Shown here piece after piece: positions 17,892 through 25,844 of a stretch of 33,585 nt of DNA. Both the position numbers and the translations under genes were made by a program. Source of the stretch: Bacillus sp. (in: firmicutes) (GTDB lineage: Bacteria > Bacillota > Bacilli > Bacillales > Salisediminibacteriaceae). The notes below the pieces were generated by a model that was given only the letters and a program-made list of their open reading frames with translations, was not told the DNA's origin and did not search any database. Where the stretch lies: the NCBI GenBank assembly GCA_003560495.1, contig PWLM01000229.1:1-33585 (forward strand), written 5' to 3'. Position 1 is the stretch's first letter. The number at the start of each line of letters is the position of its first letter.

Positions 17892-18422
17892 GATAAAAAC
17901 TGGTATGTAGTACACACGTATTCCGGCTATGAAAACAAAGTGAAGACCAACCTGGAAAAGCGGGTGGAGTCCATGGACATGGTGGATAAAATCTTCCGCG
18001 TTCTTGTTCCGGTCGAAGAAGAAACAGAGATCAAAAACGGTAAGAGCAAGCAGGTAACTAAAAAAGTCTTCCCCGGGTATGTCATCGTAGAAATGGTCAT
18101 GACAGATGATTCCTGGTATGTTGTGCGAAACACGCCGGGAGTAACAGGGTTCGTTGGGTCCTCTGGTGCAGGATCCAAACCGACGCCGCTTCTTCCGGAA
18201 GAAGCAGAAGCTATCCTGAAGCAGATGGGTGTAGCATCACCTAAGCAGGAAGTGGATTTTGAAATCAAAGAACCCGTCAAAGTAAAAGAAGGTCCGTTCG
18301 CCGACTTTACCGGTACAATTGAAGATATTTCTGCTGAGAAGCAGAAGCTGAAAGTACACGTGAATATGTTCGGGCGGGAAACACCGGTGGAGCTTGACTT
18401 CAACCAGGTGGAAAAAATCTAA
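17889..18422 (+). CDS. nusG: NusG, transcription elongation factor
   Basis: 177 residues, as in B. subtilis. The N-terminal NGN domain ([22 protein letters not shown] onwards) binds the RNA polymerase clamp, and [10 protein letters not shown] and [15 protein letters not shown] are family signatures. The C-terminal KOW domain ([16 protein letters not shown]) lies at about residues 125-177. In Bacillus NusG promotes sequence-specific pausing. The ATG at 17889 gives the conserved start; an in-frame ATG at 17844 would add 15 very basic residues and has no Shine-Dalgarno. The distance between the visible Shine-Dalgarno and the ATG is abnormal. Confidence 0.95.
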   Translation: MDKNWYVVHTYSGYENKVKTNLEKRVESMDMVDKIFRVLVPVEEETEIKNGKSKQVTKKVFPGYVIVEMVMTDDSWYVVRNTPGVTGFVGSSGAGSKPTPLLPEEAEAILKQMGVASPKQEVDFEIKEPVKVKEGPFADFTGTIEDISAEKQKLKVHVNMFGRETPVELDFNQVEKI

Positions 18423-18442
18423 TTCGATCATGAAAAAACACC

Positions 18443-18471
18443 TTGTCAACGAGGTGTGGAAGTGATAGAAT
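18443..18471 (+). promoter_or_regulatory. SigA-type promoter of rplK-rplA
   Basis: TTGTCA (18443-18448), a 17-bp spacer and TAGAAT (18466-18471), with TG at 18463-18464 making an extended -10. It overlaps an inverted repeat, ACACCT with AGGTGT (18438-18457). The leader to rplK is about 115 nt. Confidence 0.8.
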
Positions 18472-18487
18472 TTGAATGTTGCTATGG

Positions 18488-18532
18488 AACGTGGACAATT
18501 GTTCACGTTTTTCCTGCTGAAAAGCAGGTTTT
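18488..18532 (+). other. Two consecutive leader hairpins with short U tracts
   Basis: AACGTGGACAA (18488-18498) and TTGTTCACGTT (18499-18509) form a nearly perfect inverted repeat, with a T run to 18512. Immediately after, CCTGCT-GAAA-AGCAGG (18513-18528) is a 6-bp hairpin with a GNRA tetraloop followed by TTTT. Both look like weak terminators within the rplK leader and might act as attenuators. Confidence 0.45.
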
Positions 18533-18536
18533 ATGA

Positions 18537-18565
18537 GTGGGAGAGCAGAAAGCTCGGTTTACCAC
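18537..18565 (+). promoter_or_regulatory. Putative ribosomal protein L1 binding site in the rplK leader
   Basis: GTGG (18537-18540) pairs with CCAC (18562-18565). An asymmetric internal loop has GA on the left and GGTTTA on the right, and the inner stem is GAGC with GCTC capped by AGAAA. This copies the 23S rRNA L1 site, where GGTGGGAGG pairs back to a strand ending in ACCAC. L1 is known to repress its own operon in other bacteria by binding such an mRNA mimic. The site ends 11 nt before the rplK Shine-Dalgarno. Confidence 0.7.
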
Positions 18566-18591
18566 ATCACGGACTTAAGGAGGTGTGTCGC

Positions 18592-19017
18592 GTGGCAAAG
18601 AAGGTAATTAAAGTTGTAAAACTACAAATTCCAGCTGGTAAAGCTAACCCAGCACCACCGGTCGGGCCAGCGCTTGGTCAGGCAGGGATAAATATCATGG
18701 GATTCTGTAAGGAATTCAACGCTCAGACTCAGGAGCAGGCTGGTCTTATTATTCCAGTTGAAATCACTGTTTTTGAAGATCGTTCATTCACTTTTATCAC
18801 AAAAACTCCGCCGGCAGCGGTTCTTCTGAAGAAAGCTGCAGGAATCGAATCCGGTTCCGGTGAGCCGCACAGCAAGAAAGTTGCTACGGTTAAACGTGAT
18901 CAAGTACGTGAGATCGCAGAAACAAAAATGCCTGACCTGAACGCAGCTGATGTAGAAGCAGCTATGCGTATGGTTGAAGGTACAGCCCGAAGCATGGGAA
19001 TCAACATCGAAGACTAA
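18592..19017 (+). CDS. rplK: Ribosomal protein L11
   Basis: 141 residues, full length. The N-terminal domain has the conserved [28 protein letters not shown] segment (about residues 8-35), the region where thiostrepton and release factors act on the ribosome. The C-terminal domain ([14 protein letters not shown] onward) binds 23S rRNA at the GTPase-associated centre. L11 is also needed for RelA activation. The start is GTG at 18592, with TAAGGAGGTG (18576-18585) ahead. It has its own promoter and a leader with a likely L1 site, so it begins a feedback-controlled rplK-rplA unit. Confidence 0.97.
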   Translation: MAKKVIKVVKLQIPAGKANPAPPVGPALGQAGINIMGFCKEFNAQTQEQAGLIIPVEITVFEDRSFTFITKTPPAAVLLKKAAGIESGSGEPHSKKVATVKRDQVREIAETKMPDLNAADVEAAMRMVEGTARSMGINIED

Positions 19018-19034
19018 TGAGGCCTGAGGCCAGG

Positions 19035-19089
19035 AAGGTTGCGAGTAAAGGGTGCTGTCCCTGCCTGATTTATTCAGGTTCGCAACCTT
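19035..19089 (+). other. Three-way-junction-like RNA element between rplK and rplA
   Basis: A 10-bp closing stem, AAGGTTGCGA (19035-19044) with TCGCAACCTT (19080-19089), encloses two hairpins: AGGG/CCCT (19049-19062) and CCTGA/TCAGG (19064-19078, loop TTTAT). The T run after it is short (three, then ATT), so it is at best a weak terminator. It directly precedes the second L1-like site and may shape access to it, or protect transcript ends. Confidence 0.5.
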
Positions 19090-19094
19090 TATTA

Positions 19095-19120
19095 GTGGGA
19101 GGTATAACCGCTAAAACCAC
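19095..19120 (+). promoter_or_regulatory. Second putative L1 binding site, upstream of rplA
   Basis: GTGG (19095-19098) pairs with CCAC (19117-19120). Internal loop GA opposite GCTAAAA, inner pair GG/CC, and loop TATAA. The strand GTGGGAGG is identical to the L1-binding strand of 23S rRNA. It ends a few bases before the rplA Shine-Dalgarno (AGGGAGG, 19124-19130), so L1 bound here would block rplA translation. Its inner stem is shorter than in the rplK-leader copy. Confidence 0.58.
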
Positions 19121-19138
19121 AATAGGGAGGAACTAACA

Positions 19139-19837
19139 TTGGCTAAAAAGAACAGCAAAAAGTATGAAGATGCACTGAAGCTTGTAGACCGTGAAAAAGC
19201 TTACGAAGTCAGCGAAGCAGTAGATGTTGTTAAACAGACTGCTAAAGCCAACTTTGATGAAACTATAGAACTTGCAGCACGCCTCGGCGTTGATCCAAAG
19301 AAAGCTGATCAGCAGATCCGCGGTGCTGTCGTGCTTCCGCACGGAACTGGTAAAACCCAGAGTGTAATTGTTTTCGCAAAAGGTGAAAAAGCAAAAGAAG
19401 CTGAAGCAGCAGGAGCGGATGTTGTAGGGGAAGAAGACCTCATCAACCGCGTCAGCCAGGGCTGGCTTGATTTCGACGTAGTAGTAGCTACGCCGGACAT
19501 GATGGCTCAGGTTGGTAAGCTCGGACGCGTGCTTGGACCAAAAGGTCTTATGCCGAACCCGAAAACAGGCACTGTTACATTTGATGTAACAAAAGCTGTA
19601 GAAGAAATTAAAGCTGGTAAAGTGGAGTACCGTGTTGACAAGACCGGAAACCTTCACGTGCCGATTGGTAAAGCTTCTTTCGACAACAGCAAGCTGGAAG
19701 AAAACTTCCGCACAATGATGGAAACAATTGTTAAAGTGAAGCCTGCAGCGGCAAAAGGAACTTACATCCGCGGCGTGGCAGTAGCAGCAACAATGGGTCC
19801 TGGTGTGAAAGTTAATACAAACGAATTTAAACTGTAG
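19139..19837 (+). CDS. rplA: Ribosomal protein L1
   Basis: 232 residues, as in B. subtilis. It is a two-domain L1 protein with the conserved LPHGTGK and [16 protein letters not shown] segments, the latter in domain II. L1 forms the mobile stalk at the ribosomal E site by binding 23S helices 76-78, and acts as a translational repressor of its own operon in other bacteria. The start is TTG at 19139 with AGGGAGG ahead. Two mRNA sequences in this locus resemble its rRNA target, which fits autoregulation. The stop TAG abuts the -35 of the rplJ promoter. Confidence 0.97.
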   Translation: MAKKNSKKYEDALKLVDREKAYEVSEAVDVVKQTAKANFDETIELAARLGVDPKKADQQIRGAVVLPHGTGKTQSVIVFAKGEKAKEAEAAGADVVGEEDLINRVSQGWLDFDVVVATPDMMAQVGKLGRVLGPKGLMPNPKTGTVTFDVTKAVEEIKAGKVEYRVDKTGNLHVPIGKASFDNSKLEENFRTMMETIVKVKPAAAKGTYIRGVAVAATMGPGVKVNTNEFKL

Positions 19838-19867
19838 TTGACTTCGCCCTGATGGGCAGGTTATACT
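19838..19867 (+). promoter_or_regulatory. SigA-type promoter of rplJ-rplL
   Basis: TTGACT (19838-19843), an 18-bp spacer and TATACT (19862-19867). The -35 begins at the base after the rplA stop codon. Transcription would run through a long structured leader before rplJ. Confidence 0.72.
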
Positions 19868-19890
19868 GTTAGTTGTTAATTAAATAGATC

Positions 19891-20022
19891 ATACCGTAGA
19901 CAGCAGGTGCTTCCGGGCTTAATTTCCTGCCGAGGTTTCGAGCGGAATGCTTCCCGTCCTTCCAAGGAAGGCGGGAGATATATCAGCCTGCCTCTACGTC
20001 TGCGGATGTAGAGGCATTTTTT
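19891..20022 (+). promoter_or_regulatory. Ribosomal protein L10 leader
   Basis: The stretch has the features I recall for the Firmicute L10 leader: ACCGTAGACAGCAGG (19893-19907), a strand TTTCCTGCCGAGG (19923-19935) that pairs GCAGG with CCTGC, a strong hairpin (19953-19975, CCCG/CGGG and CCTTCC/GGAAGG), and a terminator. CGTAGA (19895-19900) can pair with TCTACG (19993-19998) in the left arm of the terminator, giving an antiterminator. L10, or the L10-L12 complex, would bind and shift the balance toward termination. Confidence 0.85.
19990..20022 (+). terminator. Terminator of the L10 leader
   Basis: GCCTCTAC (19990-19997) with GTAGAGGC (20008-20015), followed by A and six T residues. It lies 52 bp before rplJ and therefore acts as a conditional attenuator of rplJ-rplL. 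Confidence 0.92.
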
Positions 20023-20074
20023 CGGCCTTAACAAATTTCCGGTATGAACAACTTAACGTATAGGAGGTGTCAAC

Positions 20075-20578
20075 ATGAGCACAGTAATCGATCAAAAAAG
20101 CCAGGTTGTAGATGAGATTGCAGGCAAGCTGAAAGACAGCAAAGCAGCAATTGTCGTCGACTACCGCGGTCTTAACGTTGCAGAAGTAACAGAACTTCGT
20201 CAGCAGCTGCGTGATGCAGGTATCGACTTTAAAGTGTATAAAAACACAATGGTCCGCCGTGCTACAGCAGAAACTGATCTGACTGGTATCGACGAGCAGC
20301 TTGTCGGACCAACGGCAATTGCTTTCGGATACGACGATGTCGTAGCTCCAGCGAAGCTTCTTAACAACTTTGCGAAAGAGCACGAGGCTCTTGAGCTGAA
20401 AGCAGGCGTTATCGACGGAGAAGTAGCTACTTTGGAACAGGTTAAAGCACTTGCAGAACTTCCTTCCTACGAAGGTCTTCTCTCCATGCTTGCCAACGTA
20501 ATTCAGGCTCCGGTCCGCGGACTGGCAATCGCTACGAAAGCCGTTGCGGATAAGAAAGAAGAAGAAGAAAGCGCGTAA
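20075..20578 (+). CDS. rplJ: Ribosomal protein L10
   Basis: 167 residues. The N-terminal domain ([34 protein letters not shown]) binds 23S rRNA at the base of the L7/L12 stalk. The C-terminal helix (about 135-167, ending in a Lys/Glu-rich tail) anchors L12 dimers. AGGAGGTG precedes the ATG. L10 is expected to repress this operon through the upstream leader. rplL follows after 55 nt, a spacer with a small GCCG/CGGC hairpin (20587-20599). Confidence 0.97.
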   Translation: MSTVIDQKSQVVDEIAGKLKDSKAAIVVDYRGLNVAEVTELRQQLRDAGIDFKVYKNTMVRRATAETDLTGIDEQLVGPTAIAFGYDDVVAPAKLLNNFAKEHEALELKAGVIDGEVATLEQVKALAELPSYEGLLSMLANVIQAPVRGLAIATKAVADKKEEEESA

Positions 20579-20633
20579 CGCGTCCAGCCGTTCAGCGGCA
20601 TAAAAACTAATTATAAATAGGAGGAACACAATC

Positions 20634-20993
20634 ATGACAAATCAAGAGATTATTGATGCAGTGAAAGAAATGTCTGTACTAGAGCTTAACGACCTAGTAA
20701 AGGCAATCGAAGAAGAGTTTGGTGTAACAGCAGCAGCGCCGGTAGCAGTAGCAGGCGGCGGAGCAGAAGCAGAAGAAGAGCAGTCTGAATTCGACGTAGT
20801 TCTTACTGACGCAGGTTCTTCCAAGATCGGTGTTATCAAGGTTGTTCGTGAAATCACTGGACTTGGCCTTAAAGAAGCAAAAGCACTTGTTGATGGCGCG
20901 CCATCCCCAGTTAAAGAAGGCGTTTCTAAAGAAGATGCTGACGAGCTTAAAGCTAAGCTTGAAGAAGCTGGAGCGAAAATCGAGGTTAAGTAA
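20634..20993 (+). CDS. rplL: Ribosomal protein L7/L12
   Basis: 119 residues, acidic. The N-terminal dimerisation helices (about 1-34) bind L10, and an Ala/Gly/Glu-rich flexible hinge (about 35-52) follows. The C-terminal globular domain ([39 protein letters not shown]) recruits and stimulates translational GTPases. Two or three dimers sit on each L10. The coding sequence is Ala-rich with codon choice typical of highly expressed genes. AGGAGG (20619-20624) lies 9 nt ahead of the ATG. A strong terminator ends the transcript. Confidence 0.97.
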   Translation: MTNQEIIDAVKEMSVLELNDLVKAIEEEFGVTAAAPVAVAGGGAEAEEEQSEFDVVLTDAGSSKIGVIKVVREITGLGLKEAKALVDGAPSPVKEGVSKEDADELKAKLEEAGAKIEVK

Positions 20994-21012
20994 TCGACCT
21001 CTTATAGCAGAA

Positions 21013-21047
21013 GCCCGCTTTGGATTCATTCCAAAGCGGGCTTTTTT
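21013..21047 (+). terminator. Strong intrinsic terminator after rplL
   Basis: GCCCGCTTTGG (21013-21023) and CCAAAGCGGGC (21031-21041) form a perfect 11-bp stem with a 7-nt loop, followed by six T residues. Confidence 0.96.
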
Positions 21048-21224
21048 CATCCGTAAAATTATGGTCTCCCTGTTCCGGACGGTCTTCTCTCCAGACCGCT
21101 TTAAATAATCAATCCAAAGAATACGGACGAAGGCAGAATCCTGAAAAGTATCCGGCAGAAGGTGTAAAATGTTGAAGTCGGGTGTTTTCTCCCTGGCGAT
21201 AGTGAAAACTGCCCGGACCGGAAG

Positions 21225-21255
21225 TTTAAACAAGTTATTAATATATCAATAGAAT
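21225..21255 (+). promoter_or_regulatory. Weak candidate promoter for rsmC
   Basis: TTTAAA (21225-21230) and TAGAAT (21250-21255) are separated by 19 bp, longer than ideal. A promoter is expected somewhere in 21048-21290 because rplL ends in a strong terminator. The rest of this 246-bp gap holds only a 6-bp hairpin (CGGTCT 21080-21085 with AGACCG 21093-21098). Confidence 0.3.
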
Positions 21256-21293
21256 CTCTGCATTAAAAAACATAAGGATGGGAGGAAGAAAGA

Positions 21294-21896
21294 ATGACCG
21301 ATCATTATTATTCCAAAAAGCCGTCTGCGGGGAGCCGCCGGGTAAGAATGGAAGAAGAAATCCGCGGGGTGGAACTTGTATACACAGTGGACGAAGGAGT
21401 GTTTTCCAAAAGGGGCGTTGATTTTGGCTCCCGCCTTCTCGTAGAAAACCTTGAGGAACCGGAAGTGACCGGCCCGTTTATTGACGCAGGATGCGGGTGG
21501 GGGCCGATAGGACTTACCGCTGCCCATCTGTTTCCGGAACGGACGGTGCACATGGTGGATGTGAACGAGCGGGCGGTGGAACTGACCCGGGAAAATGCAG
21601 AAACGAATAAAATCCGCAATGTAAAAATATACGAGCAGGATCTTCTCACCGGGGAAAAAGAGGGAGCGTTCGCAGCGGTGATCTCCAATCCGCCGATCCG
21701 TGCCGGTAAGGAAACGGTTTTCCGTTTGTACGAGCAGGCGTGGAGGGTGCTGAAACCCGGAGGAGAACTCACAGTCGTTATCCAGAAAAAACAGGGAGCT
21801 CCTTCAACAAAGAAGAAGCTGGAAGAAATCGGATTTACCGTGGAGACGAAAGCAAAAGCTAAAGGGTATTTTATCTTCTGTGGGAAAAAACATTGA
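21294..21896 (+). CDS. ybxB: RsmC-like class I SAM-dependent methyltransferase (YbxB)
   Basis: 200 residues, equivalent to B. subtilis YbxB. The SAM-binding motif I is FIDAGCGWGPIGL (about 62-74), followed by the acidic end of strand 2 in VHMVDVNERAVE. NPPI at 132-135 is the catalytic loop typical of N-methyltransferases acting on amino groups of bases. It is a single-domain version of RsmC, which methylates a guanine of 16S rRNA in E. coli; whether this protein has the same target is unproved. GGGAGGAAG precedes the ATG. It stands alone between the rplL terminator and the rpoB promoter, a conserved position. Confidence 0.88.
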   Translation: MTDHYYSKKPSAGSRRVRMEEEIRGVELVYTVDEGVFSKRGVDFGSRLLVENLEEPEVTGPFIDAGCGWGPIGLTAAHLFPERTVHMVDVNERAVELTRENAETNKIRNVKIYEQDLLTGEKEGAFAAVISNPPIRAGKETVFRLYEQAWRVLKPGGELTVVIQKKQGAPSTKKKLEEIGFTVETKAKAKGYFIFCGKKH

Positions 21897-21898
21897 CG

Positions 21899-21927
21899 TT
21901 GACAACCTGTTGTGTTAGTGTTATTTA
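21899..21927 (+). promoter_or_regulatory. SigA-type promoter of rpoB-rpoC
   Basis: A perfect TTGACA (21899-21904), a 17-bp spacer and TATTTA (21922-21927) with TG at 21919-21920 (extended -10). TTTAAT (21924-21929) is an alternative -10 at 19 bp. The leader to rpoB is about 330 nt. Confidence 0.65.
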
Positions 21928-21982
21928 ATGCGTATGAATATGAAAATAGGGTTATTATGCTCTTTCATATTACAGCACTGCC

Positions 21983-22250
21983 GTGTCAATAGATTTTAAT
22001 AGAGAACGTGAAAGAAAAAGGGTGAAGGCAAGAAAACTATGGACGTCTTTGAAGATGCAGTATGAGAAGACCTTAGTACCCTTTTTTTCTTTGTTTCCAG
22101 AGTTTATCCGCGCATTTTCTACACTATATCCTCTGTGTCCATTATTAGCAAAGTATCGTTCTCGGGCACATTCCACAGTCTGTGATCAGTTTAATCATGC
22201 TATCAATCAGAGGCAGTAATGTCTCTTGATGATAAAAACGTTAGGTTTGA
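21983..22250 (+). promoter_or_regulatory. Long rpoB leader with a terminator-like structure
   Basis: AAGGGT (22018-22023) plus AAGG (22025-22028) pairs with CCTT (22071-22074) plus ACCCTT (22078-22083), and the T run extends to 22088. The enclosed 42 nt can form a further hairpin (GTCTT with AAGAC). The stem is at the base of the structure, so this would be a conditional terminator in the leader. From 22089 to 22248 I see no gene and no strong hairpin. A 78-codon frame from 21983 has no ribosome-binding site and is not called. Confidence 0.5.
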
Positions 22251-22262
22251 GGGGTGAATGAG

Positions 22263-25200
22263 TTGACAGGTCAACTAGTTCAGTATGGACGCCACCGCCA
22301 GAGAAGAAGCTACGCACGAATTAATGAAGTGCTTGATCTGCCGAATTTGATCGAGATTCAGACGGCTTCCTATCAATGGTTTCTTGATGAAGGTATTCAG
22401 GAGATGTTTCAGGACATCTCGCCAATCGAGGATTTTACAGGTAACCTCGTATTGGAATTTGTCGATTATAGTTTAGGAGAACCAAAGTATCCCGTCGACG
22501 AATCAAAAGAACGCGACGTGACGTATTCTGCTCCGCTTCGGGTAAAGGTCCGTCTCATTAACCAGGAGACAGGCGAAGTAAAAGAGCAGGAAGTATTTAT
22601 GGGTGATTTCCCGCTTATGACTGACACCGGAACATTTATTATTAACGGTGCTGAACGTGTTATCGTATCCCAGCTGGTCCGTTCACCGAGCGTGTATTTC
22701 AGCGATAAGATCGATAAAAACGGAAAGCGCGGCTATACCGCGACGGTTATTCCGAACCGCGGCGCCTGGCTTGAGCTGGAAACAGATGCAAAAGACGTCG
22801 TCTACGTACGAATCGACCGCACACGAAAAATTCCGGCAACGGTACTTCTTCGTGCGCTTGGATTCGGCTCTGATCAAGAAATCATTGATCTGCTTGGAGA
22901 AGATGAGTACCTGCGTAACACGCTGGAAAAAGATAATACAGACGGATCAGAAAAAGCACTGCTTGAGATTTACGAGCGACTGCGCCCTGGCGAGCCGCCG
23001 ACAGTAGAGAGTGCAAGAAGCCTTCTTGATTCCCGCTTCTTCGATCCGAAGCGCTACGACCTTGCGAATGTCGGCCGCTATAAAATGAACAAAAAGCTTC
23101 ATATTAAAAATCGTCTCTTCAATCAGCGTCTTGCTGAAACACTCGTTGACCCGGAAACCGGGGAAATCCTTGCAGAAGAAGGAACAGTTATTGACCGCCG
23201 CGTGCTGGATAAACTGATCCCTTACTTTGAGAACGGTGTAGGATTTGACCGTTTCAATCTGCAGGGCGGTGTTATTGATGATGAGGACGTAGATCTTCAG
23301 TCAGTAATGATTTACTCCCAGAAGCCTTCAGAAGAAGGAGAAACGATCAAGGTCATTGCAAACGGGGAAATTGATACGAAAATCAAAAATATCACCCCGG
23401 CGGATATCATCTCTTCCATCAGCTATTTCTTTAACCTTCTTCACGGAGTAGGAAATACGGATGATATCGACCATCTCGGTAACCGTCGTCTGCGTTCTGT
23501 CGGAGAACTTCTTCAGAACCAGTTCCGGATCGGACTTTCCCGTATGGAACGTGTGGTACGTGAGCGTATGTCCATTCAGGATGCCAGCATGATTACACCG
23601 CAGGCGCTTATTAACATCCGCCCGGTTATCGCTTCTATTAAAGAGTTTTTCGGAAGCTCCCAGCTTTCCCAGTTCATGGATCAGACGAATCCGCTTGCCG
23701 AACTTACGCATAAGCGGCGGCTGTCTGCGCTTGGACCCGGCGGGCTGACGCGTGAACGTGCCGGCTTTGAGGTGCGTGACGTTCACTATTCCCACTACGG
23801 GCGTATGTGTCCAATTGAAACGCCGGAAGGACCGAACATTGGTCTGATTAACTCTCTGTCTTCTTTCGCGAAGGTGAATCCATTTGGTTTCATCGAGTCT
23901 CCGTACCGCCGGGTCGATCACGAAAAAGGCCTCGTAACTCAGGAAGTTGACTATTTGACAGCTGATGAAGAGGACAACTATGTTGTCGCTCAGGCGAATG
24001 CGAAGCTGGATGAGGACGGCCATTTCGTAGATGAAAATATTATCTGCCGTTTCCGCGGGGAAAACATTATCGTTGCCCGTGACCGCGTAGACTATATGGA
24101 CGTATCACCGAAGCAGGTAGTTTCTGCAGCAACAGCCTGTATCCCATTCCTTGAAAACGATGACTCCAACCGTGCTCTTATGGGAGCAAACATGCAGCGT
24201 CAGGCAGTGCCTCTTATCGAGCCGCACTCCCCTCTCGTCGGTACAGGTATGGAACACGTGTCTGCCAAAGATTCCGGAGCTTCGATCGTAGCTGCGAAGC
24301 CGGGACGCGTAGAACGCGTATCCGCAAAATATATCGATATCCGTGAAATCAAGACGATGGAAGGCCGGGAAGTAGAAGGAGACGTAAACCGCTACAACCT
24401 GACGAAGTTTGAACGTTCCAACCAGGGTACCTGCTACAATCAGCGACCGATCGTAGCGGAAGGGAACATCGTGGAAAAAGGAGAAATCCTTGCCGATGGT
24501 TCTTCCATGGAAAAGGGAGAAATGGCTCTCGGCCAGAACGTGCTTGTCGGTTTCATGACATGGGACGGCTACAACTACGAGGATGCGATTATCCTCAGTG
24601 AGCGTCTTGTAAAAGACGATGTATATACGTCCATTCATATTGAGGAATACGAATCTGAAGCCCGTGACACGAAGCTTGGACCGGAAGAAATTACACGCGA
24701 CATTCCAAACGTCGGAGACGATGCGCTCCGTAACCTGGACGACCGCGGTATTATCCGTGTCGGAGCGGAAGTGAAAGATGGGGACATTCTCGTCGGTAAA
24801 GTAACTCCTAAAGGGGTGACGGAACTGACAGCAGAAGAACGTCTTCTCCACGCGATCTTCGGTGAAAAAGCCCGTGAAGTCCGGGATACTTCCCTTCGTG
24901 CACCGCACGGCGGCGACGGGATCGTCCTTGATGTGAAGATCTTTAACCGGGAAGACGGCGACGAACTTCCTCCTGGCGTGAATCAGCTTGTACGTGTCTA
25001 CATCGTACAGAAGCGTAAGATTCACGAAGGGGATAAAATGGCCGGTCGTCATGGTAACAAAGGTGTTATTTCCAAGATCCTTCCGGAAGAAGATATGCCT
25101 TATCTGCCGGACGGCACGCCGATCGACATTATGCTTAACCCGCTTGGTGTACCATCACGTATGAACATCGGACAGGTGCTGGAGCTGCATATGGGTATGG

Positions 25201-25808
25201 CTGCACGCCAGCTCAACATGCACATTGCTACACCGGTATTTGACGGAGCGAATGAAGAAGATGTATGGTCTACGATCGAAGAAGCCGGGATGGCCCGCGA
25301 CGGAAAAACCGTCCTTTATGACGGACGAAGCGGGGAGCCTTTTGACAGCCGTGTCTCTGTCGGTGTTATGTATATGATTAAACTGGCACACATGGTCGAT
25401 GATAAGCTTCACGCCCGTTCGACTGGTCCTTATTCCCTTGTTACGCAGCAGCCGCTCGGTGGTAAAGCCCAGTTCGGTGGACAGCGCTTCGGGGAAATGG
25501 AAGTATGGGCACTGGAAGCATATGGTGCCGCCTACACCCTTCAGGAGATTCTGACCGTCAAATCCGATGATACAATCGGCCGTGTGAAAACGTACGAAGC
25601 GATTGTAAAAGGTGAAAATGTACCGGAGCCGGGAGTGCCTGAATCTTTCAAAGTATTGATTAAGGAACTGCAGAGTCTTGGTATGGACGTGAAGATGCTT
25701 TCCAGCAATGATGAAGAAATTGACATGCTTGAAATAGATGAAGAGGAAGAGCAGACGAACGATAAGCTGAATCTGAATCTGGAATCAGGTGGAGAATCTA
25801 ACGCGTAA
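22263..25808 (+). CDS. rpoB: RNA polymerase beta subunit
   Basis: 1181 residues; collinear with B. subtilis RpoB apart from a somewhat shorter acidic C-terminal tail. The rifampicin-pocket segment [19 protein letters not shown] (from Ser466) carries the common unmutated residues. NQRPIV, GRNxGYxYEDA-like [22 protein letters not shown] and the C-terminal [24 protein letters not shown] are all present. The start is the TTG at 22263: GAGGGG (22249-22254) lies about 8 nt ahead, and the homologue begins [17 protein letters not shown] at 22254 overlaps that ribosome-binding site. rpoC follows after 36 nt. Confidence 0.97.
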   Translation: MTGQLVQYGRHRQRRSYARINEVLDLPNLIEIQTASYQWFLDEGIQEMFQDISPIEDFTGNLVLEFVDYSLGEPKYPVDESKERDVTYSAPLRVKVRLINQETGEVKEQEVFMGDFPLMTDTGTFIINGAERVIVSQLVRSPSVYFSDKIDKNGKRGYTATVIPNRGAWLELETDAKDVVYVRIDRTRKIPATVLLRALGFGSDQEIIDLLGEDEYLRNTLEKDNTDGSEKALLEIYERLRPGEPPTVESARSLLDSRFFDPKRYDLANVGRYKMNKKLHIKNRLFNQRLAETLVDPETGEILAEEGTVIDRRVLDKLIPYFENGVGFDRFNLQGGVIDDEDVDLQSVMIYSQKPSEEGETIKVIANGEIDTKIKNITPADIISSISYFFNLLHGVGNTDDIDHLGNRRLRSVGELLQNQFRIGLSRMERVVRERMSIQDASMITPQALINIRPVIASIKEFFGSSQLSQFMDQTNPLAELTHKRRLSALGPGGLTRERAGFEVRDVHYSHYGRMCPIETPEGPNIGLINSLSSFAKVNPFGFIESPYRRVDHEKGLVTQEVDYLTADEEDNYVVAQANAKLDEDGHFVDENIICRFRGENIIVARDRVDYMDVSPKQVVSAATACIPFLENDDSNRALMGANMQRQAVPLIEPHSPLVGTGMEHVSAKDSGASIVAAKPGRVERVSAKYIDIREIKTMEGREVEGDVNRYNLTKFERSNQGTCYNQRPIVAEGNIVEKGEILADGSSMEKGEMALGQNVLVGFMTWDGYNYEDAIILSERLVKDDVYTSIHIEEYESEARDTKLGPEEITRDIPNVGDDALRNLDDRGIIRVGAEVKDGDILVGKVTPKGVTELTAEERLLHAIFGEKAREVRDTSLRAPHGGDGIVLDVKIFNREDGDELPPGVNQLVRVYIVQKRKIHEGDKMAGRHGNKGVISKILPEEDMPYLPDGTPIDIMLNPLGVPSRMNIGQVLELHMGMAARQLNMHIATPVFDGANEEDVWSTIEEAGMARDGKTVLYDGRSGEPFDSRVSVGVMYMIKLAHMVDDKLHARSTGPYSLVTQQPLGGKAQFGGQRFGEMEVWALEAYGAAYTLQEILTVKSDDTIGRVKTYEAIVKGENVPEPGVPESFKVLIKELQSLGMDVKMLSSNDEEIDMLEIDEEEEQTNDKLNLNLESGGESNA

Positions 25809-25844
25809 CCGGTGAATTCGAATGCTGAAAGGGAGGTTGGCCCC

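Noticed and set aside
18430-18465. 11-codon frame after nusG that could be a leader peptide
   Set aside because: No Shine-Dalgarno, and it overlaps the rplK promoter, so it would lie upstream of the transcript start.
21080-21098. 6-bp hairpin after the rplL terminator, as a second terminator
   Set aside because: Short stem followed by only three T residues, and a strong terminator already lies 33 bp upstream.
21983-22219. 78-codon frame in the rpoB leader
   Set aside because: GTG start with no ribosome-binding site; it runs through the terminator-like structure and resembles no protein I know.
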